From Merdivivens faecigallinarum (GTDB lineage Bacteria > Bacteroidota > Bacteroidia > Bacteroidales > UBA932), in the NCBI GenBank assembly GCA_017695055.1, contig JADILY010000081.1, positions 1 to 64,000 of the forward strand: a DNA stretch of 64,000 bases, written 5' to 3'. A program made the position numbers and the translations under genes. How positions within the stretch are numbered: the first letter of the stretch is position 1; every line of letters starts with the position of its first letter. Of the stretch, positions 42,928-52,173 are shown in pieces. A model generated the notes under the pieces. The model saw nothing but the letters and a program-made list of their open reading frames with translations. It had not been told where the DNA came from and did no database searches.

Positions 42928-45069
42928 ATGGACATCTTGAATACAGAAATACAGTTCCTCCCGGGCGTAGGGCCGAAAAGGGCCTCATTGCTTGCCAAAG
43001 AACTGAATATCATCACATACAGGGATATGTTATACACATTCCCTTTCAGATATGTGGACAGGACGAATATCCAGAACATCGCAGATATCGTCCCGACCAT
43101 GGCATACGTCCAGATAAAAGGCAAGGTGGTTGCCAAGACCATCGCCGGAGAACGCAGGAAAAGCCGCCTTGTAATAACGGTCGCCGATGCAACCGGAAGG
43201 CTCGACCTTGTTTTCTTCCAGGGAATCAAGTGGATGAACGACAGGGCGCGCATAGGTGACGAATATATCGTCTTCGGAAAACCGTCCGTATTCGGGGGTG
43301 AAATCAACATGGTGCATCCGGAACTCGAATCGCCGGGGGCCAAGGCCGCGACCTATGGAAGTTCGCTTACGGGAGTATACCCAAGTACCGAGAGGCTGAA
43401 AAATTCGGGGATTACCAACAAGGTGTTTACCAAGTTAATGGCTACCCTCCTCGGAATCGTGGGAAACGGCATTCAGGAAAACATTCCGGAATATATCGTA
43501 AGGAAAAGCGGGATAATCCCCCGGCGCGAAGCCCTGAAATCCATACATTTTCCTCCGGGAACGGCGGAACTCGGGAAAGCCTCCTTCAGGCTTAAATTCG
43601 AAGAACTTTTCCTCTTGCAGCTGTCCCTGCTGAAACAGAGGTACAGCCGCATGTACGAGGAAGACGGCATCAGGATGCCAGCCGTAGGGGAAGCCTTCAA
43701 CAAATGCTACAACGCCCTGCCTTTCGATCTGACAGGAGCGCAGAAAAGGGTAATCAGGGAAATACGGGACGACATGAAAAGCGGGCGGCAGATGAACAGG
43801 CTGCTTCAGGGCGATGTGGGAAGCGGAAAAACCCTCGTCGCACTGATGACGGCCCTCATAGCCATCGGCAACGGTTACCAGGCCTGCATCATGGCCCCTA
43901 CCGAAGTCCTCGCACAACAGCATTTCGGCAATCTGAAAAAATATCTTGCGCCGCTCTTTCCCGTGGATTGGACCGAAAACGAGGCCGAAGGCGGATTCGG
44001 GATAGCCATGCTTACCGGAAGCAGCAAGGCAAAGCAGCGCCGCATGATAGACAAAGGGCTGCGCGAGGGGCATATAAAAATCATAGTAGGCACTCACGCC
44101 CTGATTGAAGACAACGTGGTCTTCCGCTCCCTCGGCCTTGCAGTAATCGACGAACAGCACCGTTTCGGGGTCGCGCAACGCTCGAAACTCTGGAACAAGA
44201 CGGAAGGTTCCGCCCCTCCGCATGTGCTTGTAATGACCGCCACCCCTATCCCCCGCACACTCGCCATGACACTGTACGGAGACCTCGAAGTTTCAGTCAT
44301 AGACGAACTTCCTCCGGGCCGCAAGCCTGTAAGGACAATACACGCCACAGAAACGAAACGCGCCGCTATGTACAATTTCATACGGCAGCAGATTGCCCTC
44401 GGGCGGCAGGTTTTCATAGTCTACCCGCTTATCTTCGAGTCCGAGAAAATGGATTATGCCAATCTCGAAAAGGGATATGAAGCCATTGTCGAAGCCTTTC
44501 CTTTCCCGAAATACAGGACGGCCATAGTCCACGGAAAACAGTCTAACGAGGAGAAAAACAGGAACATGAAAGCCTTTGTCGATGGCCGGGCCGACATACT
44601 TGTGGCCACCTCCGTCATAGAGGTCGGCGTAGACGTCCCCAATGCCACGGTCATGGTCATAGAAAGCGCCGAGCGTTTCGGTCTCAGCCAGCTGCACCAG
44701 CTCCGCGGCCGCGTAGGGCGGGGCTCGGAAAGTTCATACTGCATCCTCATGACAGATTTCAGGATTAGCAGGGAGTCAAAAAAACGCATCGACCTGATGT
44801 GCAGCACGGAAGACGGTTTCGTTCTCGCAGAGGAAGACATGAAGATGCGTGGCCCAGGAGACATCGAAGGAACCATGCAAAGCGGCATGCCGGTGGACTT
44901 GAAAATAGCCTCCCTCGGCAAGGACGGAGACATCCTCGAATTTGCCAGGAAAACAGCAAGGGAAGTGCTCTCAACCGACCCGCTATTGCAGATGGAAAGC
45001 AATGCCCTGTTGCTCAGAAGCCTCGCCACATACCGCGACACCCCCGCCGACTACTCAAAAATCAGCTGA
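42928..45069 (+). CDS. recG: ATP-dependent DNA helicase RecG
   Basis: 713 residues from MDILNTEIQFLPGVGPKRASLL, the family's standard start; the frame continues 39 codons upstream through the promoter and is trimmed. It remodels stalled forks and Holliday junctions. The N-terminal wedge and OB domain (about 60-160) precede helicase motifs: LLQGDVGSGKTLVAL (Walker A), MAPTEVLAQQHF, VIDEQHRFGVAQR (DEQH box), MTATPIPRTLAMT and VATSVIEVGVDVPNATVMVIESAERFGLSQLHQLRGRVGR. The C-terminal TRG region is present (EDMKMRGPGDIEGTMQSG). It converges with a small membrane-protein gene 16 bp away. Confidence 0.96.
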   Translation: MDILNTEIQFLPGVGPKRASLLAKELNIITYRDMLYTFPFRYVDRTNIQNIADIVPTMAYVQIKGKVVAKTIAGERRKSRLVITVADATGRLDLVFFQGIKWMNDRARIGDEYIVFGKPSVFGGEINMVHPELESPGAKAATYGSSLTGVYPSTERLKNSGITNKVFTKLMATLLGIVGNGIQENIPEYIVRKSGIIPRREALKSIHFPPGTAELGKASFRLKFEELFLLQLSLLKQRYSRMYEEDGIRMPAVGEAFNKCYNALPFDLTGAQKRVIREIRDDMKSGRQMNRLLQGDVGSGKTLVALMTALIAIGNGYQACIMAPTEVLAQQHFGNLKKYLAPLFPVDWTENEAEGGFGIAMLTGSSKAKQRRMIDKGLREGHIKIIVGTHALIEDNVVFRSLGLAVIDEQHRFGVAQRSKLWNKTEGSAPPHVLVMTATPIPRTLAMTLYGDLEVSVIDELPPGRKPVRTIHATETKRAAMYNFIRQQIALGRQVFIVYPLIFESEKMDYANLEKGYEAIVEAFPFPKYRTAIVHGKQSNEEKNRNMKAFVDGRADILVATSVIEVGVDVPNATVMVIESAERFGLSQLHQLRGRVGRGSESSYCILMTDFRISRESKKRIDLMCSTEDGFVLAEEDMKMRGPGDIEGTMQSGMPVDLKIASLGKDGDILEFARKTAREVLSTDPLLQMESNALLLRSLATYRDTPADYSKIS

Positions 45070-45085
45070 ATGTTCCGAACAGCTT

Positions 45086-45679
45086 CTAAAACCACAGGCC
45101 CACACCGAAAGCGGGAATCGGATGCCAGAAAGTTCCGTTATCCGTATATAACATTACATAAGGCGAGAAGCCGCATTTGACACCGATGTCCAGCGATACC
45201 TTCCTGAAATTCACAACCATGCCCAAAGCCGGACGGACGAAAAACTCCGCGCTGGCAAGGATATTTCTATCATGCCCGGTACTATTGTCGAATTTAACAC
45301 CGGGAAGCAGGACAGAAACTCCTGCTTCAAGACCAATATACCCCTGCACCTTTCCCTTCCGCGGATAGAACCATCTTCCTTCCGCCGCCAAATTGGTATA
45401 ACGGTAGCCCCAATTGTAGGAATACTCCGCATTGCCTCCGACATAAATATCACAGGACGGGAAAATAACGCCATGCGTAGTACTGACAGCCACGCCTATG
45501 AAATTGATATAGGCGGTAACGTTTCCGGCATACTTCACCTTGTCACCTTCCGTGCCGATACCATGCACAATAGACGGACGGGCATCGCCATCCGAGACCT
45601 CCGCGGCCGATACAGTCTGACCGGACATCAGAAAACTGGCCGCGATGAAAAACGATAAAATCAAGACAAACCGTTTCAT
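45086..45679 (-). CDS. Small outer-membrane beta-barrel-like protein, unknown
   Basis: 197 residues from MKRFVLILSFFIAASFLMSG, a clear signal peptide. The remainder alternates polar and aromatic residues with strand ends such as VAVSTTHGVIFP, YSYNWGYRYTNL, GYIGLEAGVSVLLPG, FVRPALGMVVNF and a final FGVGLWF. A terminal Phe is typical of barrels recognised by the BAM machine. I do not recognise a family. A GGAGT five bases before the ATG is an unusually good Shine-Dalgarno for this genome. The promoter at 45731-45762 is consensus. It is monocistronic and convergent with recG, and repeat copy 3 lies upstream. Confidence 0.72.
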   Translation of the reverse strand: MKRFVLILSFFIAASFLMSGQTVSAAEVSDGDARPSIVHGIGTEGDKVKYAGNVTAYINFIGVAVSTTHGVIFPSCDIYVGGNAEYSYNWGYRYTNLAAEGRWFYPRKGKVQGYIGLEAGVSVLLPGVKFDNSTGHDRNILASAEFFVRPALGMVVNFRKVSLDIGVKCGFSPYVMLYTDNGTFWHPIPAFGVGLWF

Positions 45680-45730
45680 AAACACTCCTTTTTAACCATG
45701 TTCAAAACGGCTTATGTTTTAGTACGCAGG

Positions 45731-45762
45731 CAAATATACTCAAAAGCCGAGAGCAAAGCAAA
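45731..45762 (-). promoter_or_regulatory. Promoter of the small barrel-like protein gene
   Basis: Minus-strand TTTG (45759-45762), a 20-bp spacer and TATATTTG (45731-45738) fit the Bacteroidota consensus; the leader is about 47 bases. Confidence 0.7.
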
Positions 45763-45775
45763 TGAATTTGATTAA

Positions 45776-45811
45776 TTTGTACTTCGCTTTGTACTTCAAT
45801 TTGCACTTCTG
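45776..45811 (+). repeat. Three 12-bp tandem units
   Basis: TTTGTACTTCGC, TTTGTACTTCAA and TTTGCACTTCTG follow each other without spacers, just upstream of the promoter at 45731-45762. They could be protein-binding repeats or slippage. Confidence 0.7.
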
Positions 45812-45830
45812 AGGTGTGGCAAATGCTTGA

Positions 45831-45975
45831 AGCGAGTAAAATTTTGTTAAATTATTAAAAATCAGTGGCTTATAAAAATTTAACTCGCTTTTAAGGGATG
45901 TGCGGACATGGTCAAAAGCGAGTTGTATTTTCTTAAATAATTGACAACCAGATATTTACAAATATTACACTCGCT
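45831..45975 (+). repeat. Two 59-bp units with perfect inverted ends
   Basis: Units 45831-45889 and 45917-45975 both begin AGCGAGT and end ACTCGCT, are the same length and align without gaps. Their AT-rich interiors share about 60 percent of bases and resemble the cores of the 158-bp element that follows. The 86-bp spacing between units matches the 85-bp core spacing inside that element. Confidence 0.8.
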
Positions 45976-45977
45976 CC

Positions 45978-46237
45978 AGACTTTCGTTTTCTGATGGCCA
46001 GAGAAACAACATCCAGACGAAAGATTGACGGGCAAGGTAACAAAAGAAGGAAAATCGAATTTTGCCGGCTTGTTTTCCACCCCACAGCCATCCTGTACAT
46101 TCTGGAACGACTGACAATCAATAACTTGCAAAAAACAGGGCTGTCTTTGGGTATGTCAGGAAGTACCCAAAGACAGCCTCGATTTTCATAACATCTTAAT
46201 TATCAATACATTCACAAAAATCAAGATGCTTATGGGG
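45978..46237 (+). repeat. Long intergenic repeat, copy 3
   Basis: The 158-bp core 46080-46237 aligns without gaps to copy 2. Its central hairpin is much stronger: GGCTGTCTTTGGGTA (46139-46153), a 10-nt loop and TACCCAAAGACAGCC pair perfectly over 15 bp. CCTGT and ACAGG flank the first core, and CATCTT and AAGATG flank the second. The left flank has GGCCAGAGAAACAACATC, homologous to copies 1 and 2, with an additional inverted pair CTTTCGT and ACGAAAG (45981-46023). The right flank diverges from the other copies after GGGGTAG. Confidence 0.88.
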
Positions 46238-46252
46238 TAGGAATTTCGCTGC

Positions 46253-46392
46253 GCGGAACAGATAAGCACGCCGGACGGAACACTGTTTTGCAAAACGCCC
46301 GTGACAAACGGGATTCGCGCCAGCCGGAACAGATAACTACGCTATGCGGAACAGGTAACCACGCCGGGCATGATTCGTAACAAGCGGGATTC
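46253..46392 (+). repeat. GC-richer tandem duplication beside repeat copy 3
   Basis: GCGGAACAGATAAGCACGCC recurs at about 46323 and 46345 with substitutions, and the segment ACAAACGGGATTC recurs as ACAAGCGGGATTC, giving a broken ~75-bp duplication. CGCCCGTGAC within it recalls the outer end of repeat copies 1 and 2. The rest of 45680-46414 holds no gene that I can support. Confidence 0.6.
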
Positions 46393-46414
46393 TTACCCGG
46401 GACCCGGGCTGGAC

Positions 46415-47209
46415 TTATGCTATTTTCATTCCTTCAACCATGTCCTTCGCGGCTTCCGAGGCGGCATACTCGAAATCGTTGATTCTGTTTCCGGCATAAA
46501 GTATCGAACGGGATGCATTTATCAGCAGCCCGCCTTTGCCATTGGAACCGTATCTGATTACATCCTCCATGGAACCTCCCTGTGCCCCGACACCCGGGAC
46601 CAACAGAAAGTTGTCCGGCGCTATTCTGCGGACTTCGGCAAGTTCTGCCACATGTGTAGCACCGGTAACGAACATCATGTTGTCCGGAGTGGATATTTTC
46701 ATCATTTCTTTCACCACCTTATGATACAGAGGCCCGTCACCGCAATCGAGATATTGGAACTCGGAAGCGGAGGCATTGGAGGTGACGGCAAGCACTATCG
46801 CCCATTTTCCTTTATATTCAAGGAAAGGCTTCACGCTGTCCGAGCCCATATAAGGTGCCAGGGTGACAGCATCGAAGTCGAGATTTTCAAAAAGCGCTTT
46901 GGCATACATCTTTGCCGTATTCCCGATATCTCCCCTCTTTGCATCGGCGATGATGAATATCTCCGGATAATTCAGCCTAATGTATTCGACCGTCCTTTCA
47001 AGGGCTTTCCAGCCTTCCGCCCCCTCGGCTTCGTAAAACGCGAGATTCGGTTTATAGGCCACCGCATATCTGGCAGTGGCATCTATTATGGCGCGGTTGA
47101 AATCATACATCGTGATTCCTGCCGGAATCTTCTTCATGTCCGTATCCAACCCTACGCACAGCATGCTTTTTTTCGATAATATCTGTTTGTGAAGCCCCAA
47201 TCTGTCCAT
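46415..47209 (-). CDS. pyrF: Orotidine 5'-phosphate decarboxylase (type 2)
   Basis: 264 residues from MDRLGLHKQIL; the frame extends upstream only through a TTG. Final step of UMP synthesis. MLCVGLDTDMKKIP opens the barrel, AYKPNLAFYEAEGAEGW is the substrate block and IADAKRGDIGNTA contains the catalytic Lys and Asp of the longer type 2 (mycobacterial-like) PyrF. VTGATHVAELAEVRRIAP and LLVPGVGAQGG bind phosphate. It is preceded by an M20 peptidase stop-side hairpin and followed by the repeat region. No other pyrimidine gene is nearby. Confidence 0.95.
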   Translation of the reverse strand: MDRLGLHKQILSKKSMLCVGLDTDMKKIPAGITMYDFNRAIIDATARYAVAYKPNLAFYEAEGAEGWKALERTVEYIRLNYPEIFIIADAKRGDIGNTAKMYAKALFENLDFDAVTLAPYMGSDSVKPFLEYKGKWAIVLAVTSNASASEFQYLDCGDGPLYHKVVKEMMKISTPDNMMFVTGATHVAELAEVRRIAPDNFLLVPGVGAQGGSMEDVIRYGSNGKGGLLINASRSILYAGNRINDFEYAASEAAKDMVEGMKIA

Positions 47210-47283
47210 ACTAATGTCCCCCAATTATTAACTTATAACTATACAATCCGGCCAATTCGGTAAATCCTGGGAATCCGAGAAAT

Positions 47284-47313
47284 CCGGGAAAGGATTCTCA
47301 ACGGATTTCCCGG
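47284..47313. terminator. Weak hairpin after the M20 dipeptidase gene
   Basis: CCGGGAAA and TTTCCCGG pair across a 14-nt loop in the 113-bp gap before pyrF. No strong T-run follows on the minus strand, so termination is uncertain. Confidence 0.35.
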
Positions 47314-47322
47314 ACGGATTCG

Positions 47323-48669
47323 TTAAAAATATTCATAGAAAAGTACGATGGATTCCATTCCGGCTTCGAGCTGCGAGATAAGGTAGCTCTCATTCGGAGA
47401 ATGAATCGTATCCCTTTCAAGGCCGAAGCCCATGAGCAGAGGGTCTATTCCGAGAATCCGCTGAAGGTCGGCAAGGATAGGGATGCTTCCGCCGCCGCGT
47501 GACGGTACAGGCTGGATTCCGTAAACCTCTCCCATGGCCCTTGAAGCAGCCTTGTAAGCAGCCGAAGATATCGGAATCAGGAAACCGTTTCCTCCATGAT
47601 GAGGGAATACCCTTACCTTGACACCGGCAGGCGCTATGGATTCAATATGCTTCATGAACAGATCCGCTATCTTCCCGCAATCCTGGTTAGGCACGAGCCT
47701 CATCGAGATTTTCGCATGGGCCTTCGACGGAATTACAGTCTTGGCACCTTCTCCGGTATAACCGCCCCAGATTCCGTTGACATCGAGCGAAGGACGGATT
47801 CCGGTACGCTCCAGGGTCGTATAGCCTTTCTCGCCCTTGACGGCATCTATCTTCAGGAAATCCTTGTACTCCTGCTCGTCAAAAGGGGCACGGGCCAATT
47901 CTGCCCTGTCTTCTGCGGAAAGTTCCACCACATCGTCGTAAAAACCTTTTACAGTAATATGCCCGTCCTTGTCTATCAGAGTGGATATCATATCGCAAAG
48001 GGCATTTATGGGATTGTATACCGCTCCGCCGTAATGTCCCGAATGCAGGTCCTTGTCCGGACCGGTCACCTCTATTTCGAGATAGGCGAGGCCACGCATT
48101 CCGCAATTGATTGAAGGGACTTTTTCCGAAATCATGGTCGTATCGGATACAAGGATGATATCCGCTTTCAGAAGCTCCTTATGCTCTTCCGCCCAAGCTG
48201 CAAGGGAAGGGGAACCTATCTCCTCCTCTCCTTCGAAAATGAATTTTACATTGTGCTTCAGCCGTCCCGTAGCCATAAGATATTCGAAAGCCTTTATATG
48301 CATGAAGGACTGCCCTTTGTCGTCATTGGCACCGCGCGCATAGATGGCACCGTCCCTGATGACAGGCTCGAAAGGATCGGAATTCCACAATTCGATAGGG
48401 TCGACCGGCTGGACATCGTAATGCCCGTAAACCAGGACCGTCTTTGCCGAAGGGTCTATGATTTTCTCACCGAATACGACAGGATGCCCCGAAGTAGGAT
48501 ATACGGAAGCCCTGTCCGCTCCGGCTGCAAGAAGGAGTTCCGTCAAACGCACGGCGCAACGCTGCATGTCAGGCCTGTGCTCCGGGAGGGAACTTACCGA
48601 AGGAATACGGAGCAATGAAAACAATTCATCATAAAAACGCTCCCTGTTCTTGTCAATATACTGTTTCAT
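47323..48669 (-). CDS. M20-family dipeptidase
   Basis: 448 residues, cytoplasmic zinc peptidase of the M20 family (CNDP/PepV-like subgroup). VYGHYDVQPVD holds the first zinc His and Asp, IYARGANDDKGQ the bridging Asp, and FEGEEEIGS the catalytic and metal Glu pair. VSDTTM gives a further metal Asp, and LHSGHYGG starts the dimerisation (lid) domain. RGGGSIPI and the late metal His region close the catalytic domain. Length is normal. It complements the S46 peptidase by hydrolysing imported dipeptides. It lies 64 bp downstream of clpX on the same strand. Confidence 0.92.
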   Translation of the reverse strand: MKQYIDKNRERFYDELFSLLRIPSVSSLPEHRPDMQRCAVRLTELLLAAGADRASVYPTSGHPVVFGEKIIDPSAKTVLVYGHYDVQPVDPIELWNSDPFEPVIRDGAIYARGANDDKGQSFMHIKAFEYLMATGRLKHNVKFIFEGEEEIGSPSLAAWAEEHKELLKADIILVSDTTMISEKVPSINCGMRGLAYLEIEVTGPDKDLHSGHYGGAVYNPINALCDMISTLIDKDGHITVKGFYDDVVELSAEDRAELARAPFDEQEYKDFLKIDAVKGEKGYTTLERTGIRPSLDVNGIWGGYTGEGAKTVIPSKAHAKISMRLVPNQDCGKIADLFMKHIESIAPAGVKVRVFPHHGGNGFLIPISSAAYKAASRAMGEVYGIQPVPSRGGGSIPILADLQRILGIDPLLMGFGLERDTIHSPNESYLISQLEAGMESIVLFYEYF

Positions 48670-48733
48670 AAATATGGATTTAATATAATTTTCATTTAAT
48701 TTTTATAATAATCGTTTGCGAATGGCAATCTGA

Positions 48734-50068
48734 TTACGACAGCACTTCGCCGGTTATTGTAGAAAGATGTTTTTTCGCATAATCCATTGTAACGCGGAAT
48801 TCTTTCTTCGAAGATGTCGGGGCCTCATACATGGCATCCGTCATTATCGCCTCGCAGATGGAACGCAGCCCCCTCGCACCAAGCTTGTGCTTTATGGCCG
48901 TATCCACAATCAGGTCAAGGACATTGCCGTCCACTACAAGCTTGATTCCGTCAAGCTCGAAAATCTTCTCGAATTGCTTCATTATCGCATTCTTCGGCTT
49001 CGTCAGTATGTCCAACATGGCCTGCCTGTCGAGGGAACCGAGGGTGGCGATGACAGGCAAACGCCCGATGATTTCCGGAATGAGGCCGTATGAGCGCAAA
49101 TCCTGGGGAGCGATGTATTTCAGAAGATTGTCCGTATCAATATTGTCCCTTATCTTCTGTGCCCCGAAGCCTATCACCTGGGTATTCAGCCTCTGGCCTA
49201 TTATCTTTTCTATGCCTTCGAAAGCGCCTCCGCAGATAAACAGGATGTTTTTCGTATTTACCGGAACCATTGCCTGCTCGGGATGCTTGCGCCCGCCTTT
49301 CGGAGGTACATTGACAACAGTGCCTTCGAGAAGTTTCAGCATCGCCTGCTGCACTCCCTCCCCGGAAACATCCCTTGTAATGGACGGATTGTCGCCCTTG
49401 CGGGCTATCTTGTCTATCTCGTCCACGAAGACAATGCCCTTTTCCGCCATTGCAACGTCATAATCCGCATCCTGCAACAGGCGCGTAAGGATATTTTCCA
49501 CATCTTCGCCGACATATCCGGCCTCGGTAAGCACCGTGGCGTCCACAATGGCGAAAGGCACATTGAGCAGACGGGCTATGGTTCTGGCCAACAATGTCTT
49601 GCCTGTACCTGTAGGGCCGACGAGAAGGATGTTCGATTTTTCGATTTCGACACCCTCGACATCCGATATTTCACGGAGTCCCCTGCCGGTCTTTTTCCCG
49701 TCCTTACGGTTGCTCTGGCTTTCGTTGTACTTTATCCTTTTGTAATGGTTGTACACGGCGACAGAGAGCAGTTTCTTCGCCCTGTCCTGCCCTATGACAT
49801 ACTGGTCGAGAAAATCATTGATTTCCTTCGGACTGAGAAGCTGCAAACCTTTCTTCTTGTCTATTCCCGGTTTCGCATCTTCCTGCTGGTACGCTCCCGG
49901 GTTGGGCACGCCCATGTTTTTCAAATAATCGGCAGCCGTATAAACGCAATCCGTACAGATAAAGCCGGATTCGCCCTGAAGCAGCATGGCCCCGTCATCC
50001 TGTGTCCTGCCACAGAAAAAACAGCGGGGAAGACTGCCGTTACCGGTATTTGTCGTTCTTTTAGCCAT
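48734..50068 (-). CDS. clpX: ATP-dependent Clp protease ATP-binding subunit ClpX
   Basis: 444 residues from MAKRTTNTG; four extra residues are possible. Hexameric AAA+ unfoldase for ClpP. The N-terminal zinc-binding domain reads [10 protein letters not shown] and later CTDCVY (C4). [18 protein letters not shown] is Walker [14 protein letters not shown]alker B, and the GYVGEDVE pore loop is conserved. The ClpP-contact loop region and the sensor-2 helix ([16 protein letters not shown]) are present. It is 45 bp downstream of clpP in the conserved tig-clpP-clpX order. Confidence 0.97.
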   Translation of the reverse strand: MAKRTTNTGNGSLPRCFFCGRTQDDGAMLLQGESGFICTDCVYTAADYLKNMGVPNPGAYQQEDAKPGIDKKKGLQLLSPKEINDFLDQYVIGQDRAKKLLSVAVYNHYKRIKYNESQSNRKDGKKTGRGLREISDVEGVEIEKSNILLVGPTGTGKTLLARTIARLLNVPFAIVDATVLTEAGYVGEDVENILTRLLQDADYDVAMAEKGIVFVDEIDKIARKGDNPSITRDVSGEGVQQAMLKLLEGTVVNVPPKGGRKHPEQAMVPVNTKNILFICGGAFEGIEKIIGQRLNTQVIGFGAQKIRDNIDTDNLLKYIAPQDLRSYGLIPEIIGRLPVIATLGSLDRQAMLDILTKPKNAIMKQFEKIFELDGIKLVVDGNVLDLIVDTAIKHKLGARGLRSICEAIMTDAMYEAPTSSKKEFRVTMDYAKKHLSTITGEVLS

Positions 50069-50113
50069 ATAATCAATCAAAAGAAGGTGACTAAAAATAG
50101 CCGCCTTCCTAAA

Positions 50114-50779
50114 TTATTTCTTTTTAACCAAAATCTCGTCAATCATCCCGTAATCGAGGGCCTCCTGTGAAGTCATCCAGTAATCGCGGTCCCCGTCGGA
50201 AGTAATCTTTTTGATTGTCTGCCCGGTATGCTCGGAAAGTATCTTATAAAGCTCTTGCTTGGTCTTGGAAATCTCCTTGGCTGCAATCTCGATATCCGAA
50301 GCCTGCCCCTGGGCCCCTCCCAAAGGCTGGTGAATCATGGTCTTCGAATGAGGGAGGGCAAAACGTTTTCCCTTGGCACCGGCGCAAAGAAGCACTGAAG
50401 CCATGCTCGCGCACATCGCCGTGTTGATGGTGGAAACGTCCGAACGTATGAGCTGCATGGTATCGTATATCCCGAGACCGCTGCTTACCGAACCTCCAGG
50501 GGAATTGATATAAAGCTGAATGTCGGAAGAATCGCTCGAATCGAGGAACAGCAGCTGGGCCTGGATTATGTTGGCAACGTCATCATAAATCGGCACTCCC
50601 AAGAAAATAATCCTGTCCATCATCAGCCTGCTGAACACATCCATCTGGGCCACATTCAGCTTCCGCTCCTCGATAATCGTAGGATTGATATAATCATCGA
50701 AGGCGGACCGGTAACGGTACAAGTTCAACGAACTTATGCCAAGATGCCCCCTTGCATATTTTTCGAATTCGTTCTCCAT
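50114..50779 (-). CDS. clpP: ATP-dependent Clp protease proteolytic subunit ClpP
   Basis: 221 residues; serine protease of the Clp complex. [12 protein letters not shown] contains the nucleophile Ser, [13 protein letters not shown] the catalytic His and [15 protein letters not shown] the Asp. [16 protein letters not shown] forms the oxyanion region. The N-terminal stretch ([14 protein letters not shown]) is probably a short propeptide or axial loop. It starts 2 bp after the trigger-factor stop, so the genes are co-transcribed and probably coupled. Confidence 0.97.
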   Translation of the reverse strand: MENEFEKYARGHLGISSLNLYRYRSAFDDYINPTIIEERKLNVAQMDVFSRLMMDRIIFLGVPIYDDVANIIQAQLLFLDSSDSSDIQLYINSPGGSVSSGLGIYDTMQLIRSDVSTINTAMCASMASVLLCAGAKGKRFALPHSKTMIHQPLGGAQGQASDIEIAAKEISKTKQELYKILSEHTGQTIKKITSDGDRDYWMTSQEALDYGMIDEILVKKK

Positions 50780-50781
50780 GA

Positions 50782-52101
50782 CTATCCGTTGAGCTCGCGG
50801 AGCTTCTCTATGGTAATGTCTTTCTTTTTAAGGGTTATGCGCTCCTTGACGGCGGCTATGCACTTATCGTCTTCGGTCTTGTCATATATGCGCGAACTTT
50901 CCTTGTCATGGGCGAGCATCTGCTCGGCGAACTTCTGCAACTGGTCTTCAGGAGCATTGCTTATTCCGTACATCGCGAACTGATATACGGCAAATTCCTT
51001 AGCCGTCGCAAGAAGATCTTCCTTCGACACTTTGACCTCGAATTTGTCCAGGAAATACCTGCGGAGCATCTGCCAGCGGTAGTCCTTCAGGAACAGATCG
51101 AACTCTTTTTCGATATCCTCCATGGTGAATTTTCCGTCATTGGCATAATATATCCACCTCTTCATGAAGTTTTCAGGAAGCGAAATGGCCGCCTTATCGA
51201 GCAGATATTCCTTTACATCGAGCATGAACCTGTAATCGCGCTCGCGGTCATACTCCTCACGCAGCCTCTCCGTTATTTTCGCATCGAATTCCTCTTCGGT
51301 CTTGACAACGTCCTTTCCGAAAATCCTGTCGAATGTATCCTGGTCGGCCTTGGCCGGAACAAAATGCTTGATGTTCTTGACCGTCATTTTGAATACAGGC
51401 TGTATCCCCGACAGTTCTTCCTTCTTGAGTTTCAACATGGAAGCACGGTCGGTATCGTTCTCGAACCACAGGTTCACATCCACATCGATGACATCCCCGG
51501 ATTTCTTCCCAACAATCTCCTTCTTACCCGCTTCCGACATGCTTCTTACAGCGACGTAAGTATCCTCGACCTTTGTCCCTTCCTGCTCGAAATCGGCAGT
51601 GAAGAAATCGTCCTCGCCGACTGATTCGCCGTCTTCAAGCGAACCGTACTGGCCGAGCAGGCTGCTCCTCATGGAATCCTTGGCCTTCTTGTCAATCTTC
51701 ACATTATAATAGGTCACGCTGTCCTCTTTTGAAATCTCGAGATTTATCTCAGGCGAAACGGCAATGTCGAAATCGAATTCGAAATCCTTGTCCTTCTCCC
51801 AATCGACGGTTTTCCTGTCCTCGGACGGAAGCGGCTCGCCGATAATGTTCAGTTTGTTTTCCTGAATATAATCCTGAAGGGCCTTGGAGAGGATGTCGTT
51901 CACGGCCTCGCTGCGCGCGGATACCCCGTACAGCCTCTGTATGAGGGAAATCGGAGCCATTCCCTTTCTGAAACCTTTTATCTCCGCATTGCGTTTGTAA
52001 GCGGAAAGTCTTTTCCTCACATCTTCTGCGTAATCCGCTTCATTCACGTTGATGCTCAATCTGATATCGAGCTCATCGATTTTGTTGCTTTTAATTTCCA
52101 T
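50782..52101 (-). CDS. tig: Trigger factor
   Basis: 439 residues; ribosome-associated chaperone that receives nascent chains. The ribosome-docking signature is [19 protein letters not shown] (about 41-59). The middle FKBP-like region (about 150-235) is degenerate, as in other Bacteroidota trigger factors. The C-terminal arms are long charged helices ([25 protein letters not shown] onward). The promoter at 52142-52172 is nearly ideal, with the -33 element overlapping the stop region of the preceding 7TM-HD gene. First gene of tig-clpP-clpX. Confidence 0.94.
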   Translation of the reverse strand: MEIKSNKIDELDIRLSINVNEADYAEDVRKRLSAYKRNAEIKGFRKGMAPISLIQRLYGVSARSEAVNDILSKALQDYIQENKLNIIGEPLPSEDRKTVDWEKDKDFEFDFDIAVSPEINLEISKEDSVTYYNVKIDKKAKDSMRSSLLGQYGSLEDGESVGEDDFFTADFEQEGTKVEDTYVAVRSMSEAGKKEIVGKKSGDVIDVDVNLWFENDTDRASMLKLKKEELSGIQPVFKMTVKNIKHFVPAKADQDTFDRIFGKDVVKTEEEFDAKITERLREEYDRERDYRFMLDVKEYLLDKAAISLPENFMKRWIYYANDGKFTMEDIEKEFDLFLKDYRWQMLRRYFLDKFEVKVSKEDLLATAKEFAVYQFAMYGISNAPEDQLQKFAEQMLAHDKESSRIYDKTEDDKCIAAVKERITLKKKDITIEKLRELNG

Positions 52102-52141
52102 AATCTATATACTATTTTTCTATTTTCAGCAAAACAGGGCG

Positions 52142-52172
52142 CAAATATACGAAAAACGCGCATAATACGCAA
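52142..52172 (-). promoter_or_regulatory. Promoter of tig-clpP-clpX
   Basis: Minus-strand TTG (52170-52172), a 20-bp spacer and TATATTTG (52142-52149). The TTG abuts the stop codon of the upstream gene. Confidence 0.75.
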
Positions 52173-52173
52173 T

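Noticed and set aside
45831..45975. 59-bp units with inverted ends as integron attC sites (historically 59-base elements)
   Set aside because: The ends are AGCGAGT and ACTCGCT, not RYYYAAC and GTTRRRY; there is no integrase, no gene cassettes between units and the spacers are only 27 bp.
45831..46237. CRISPR array
   Set aside because: Unit similarity is low, the conserved blocks are AT-rich cores with variable arms rather than identical direct repeats, and no cas genes are present.
46253..46414. tRNA gene in the gap before pyrF
   Set aside because: No cloverleaf, TTCRANY arm or acceptor pairing was found; the regularity is due to tandem repeats.
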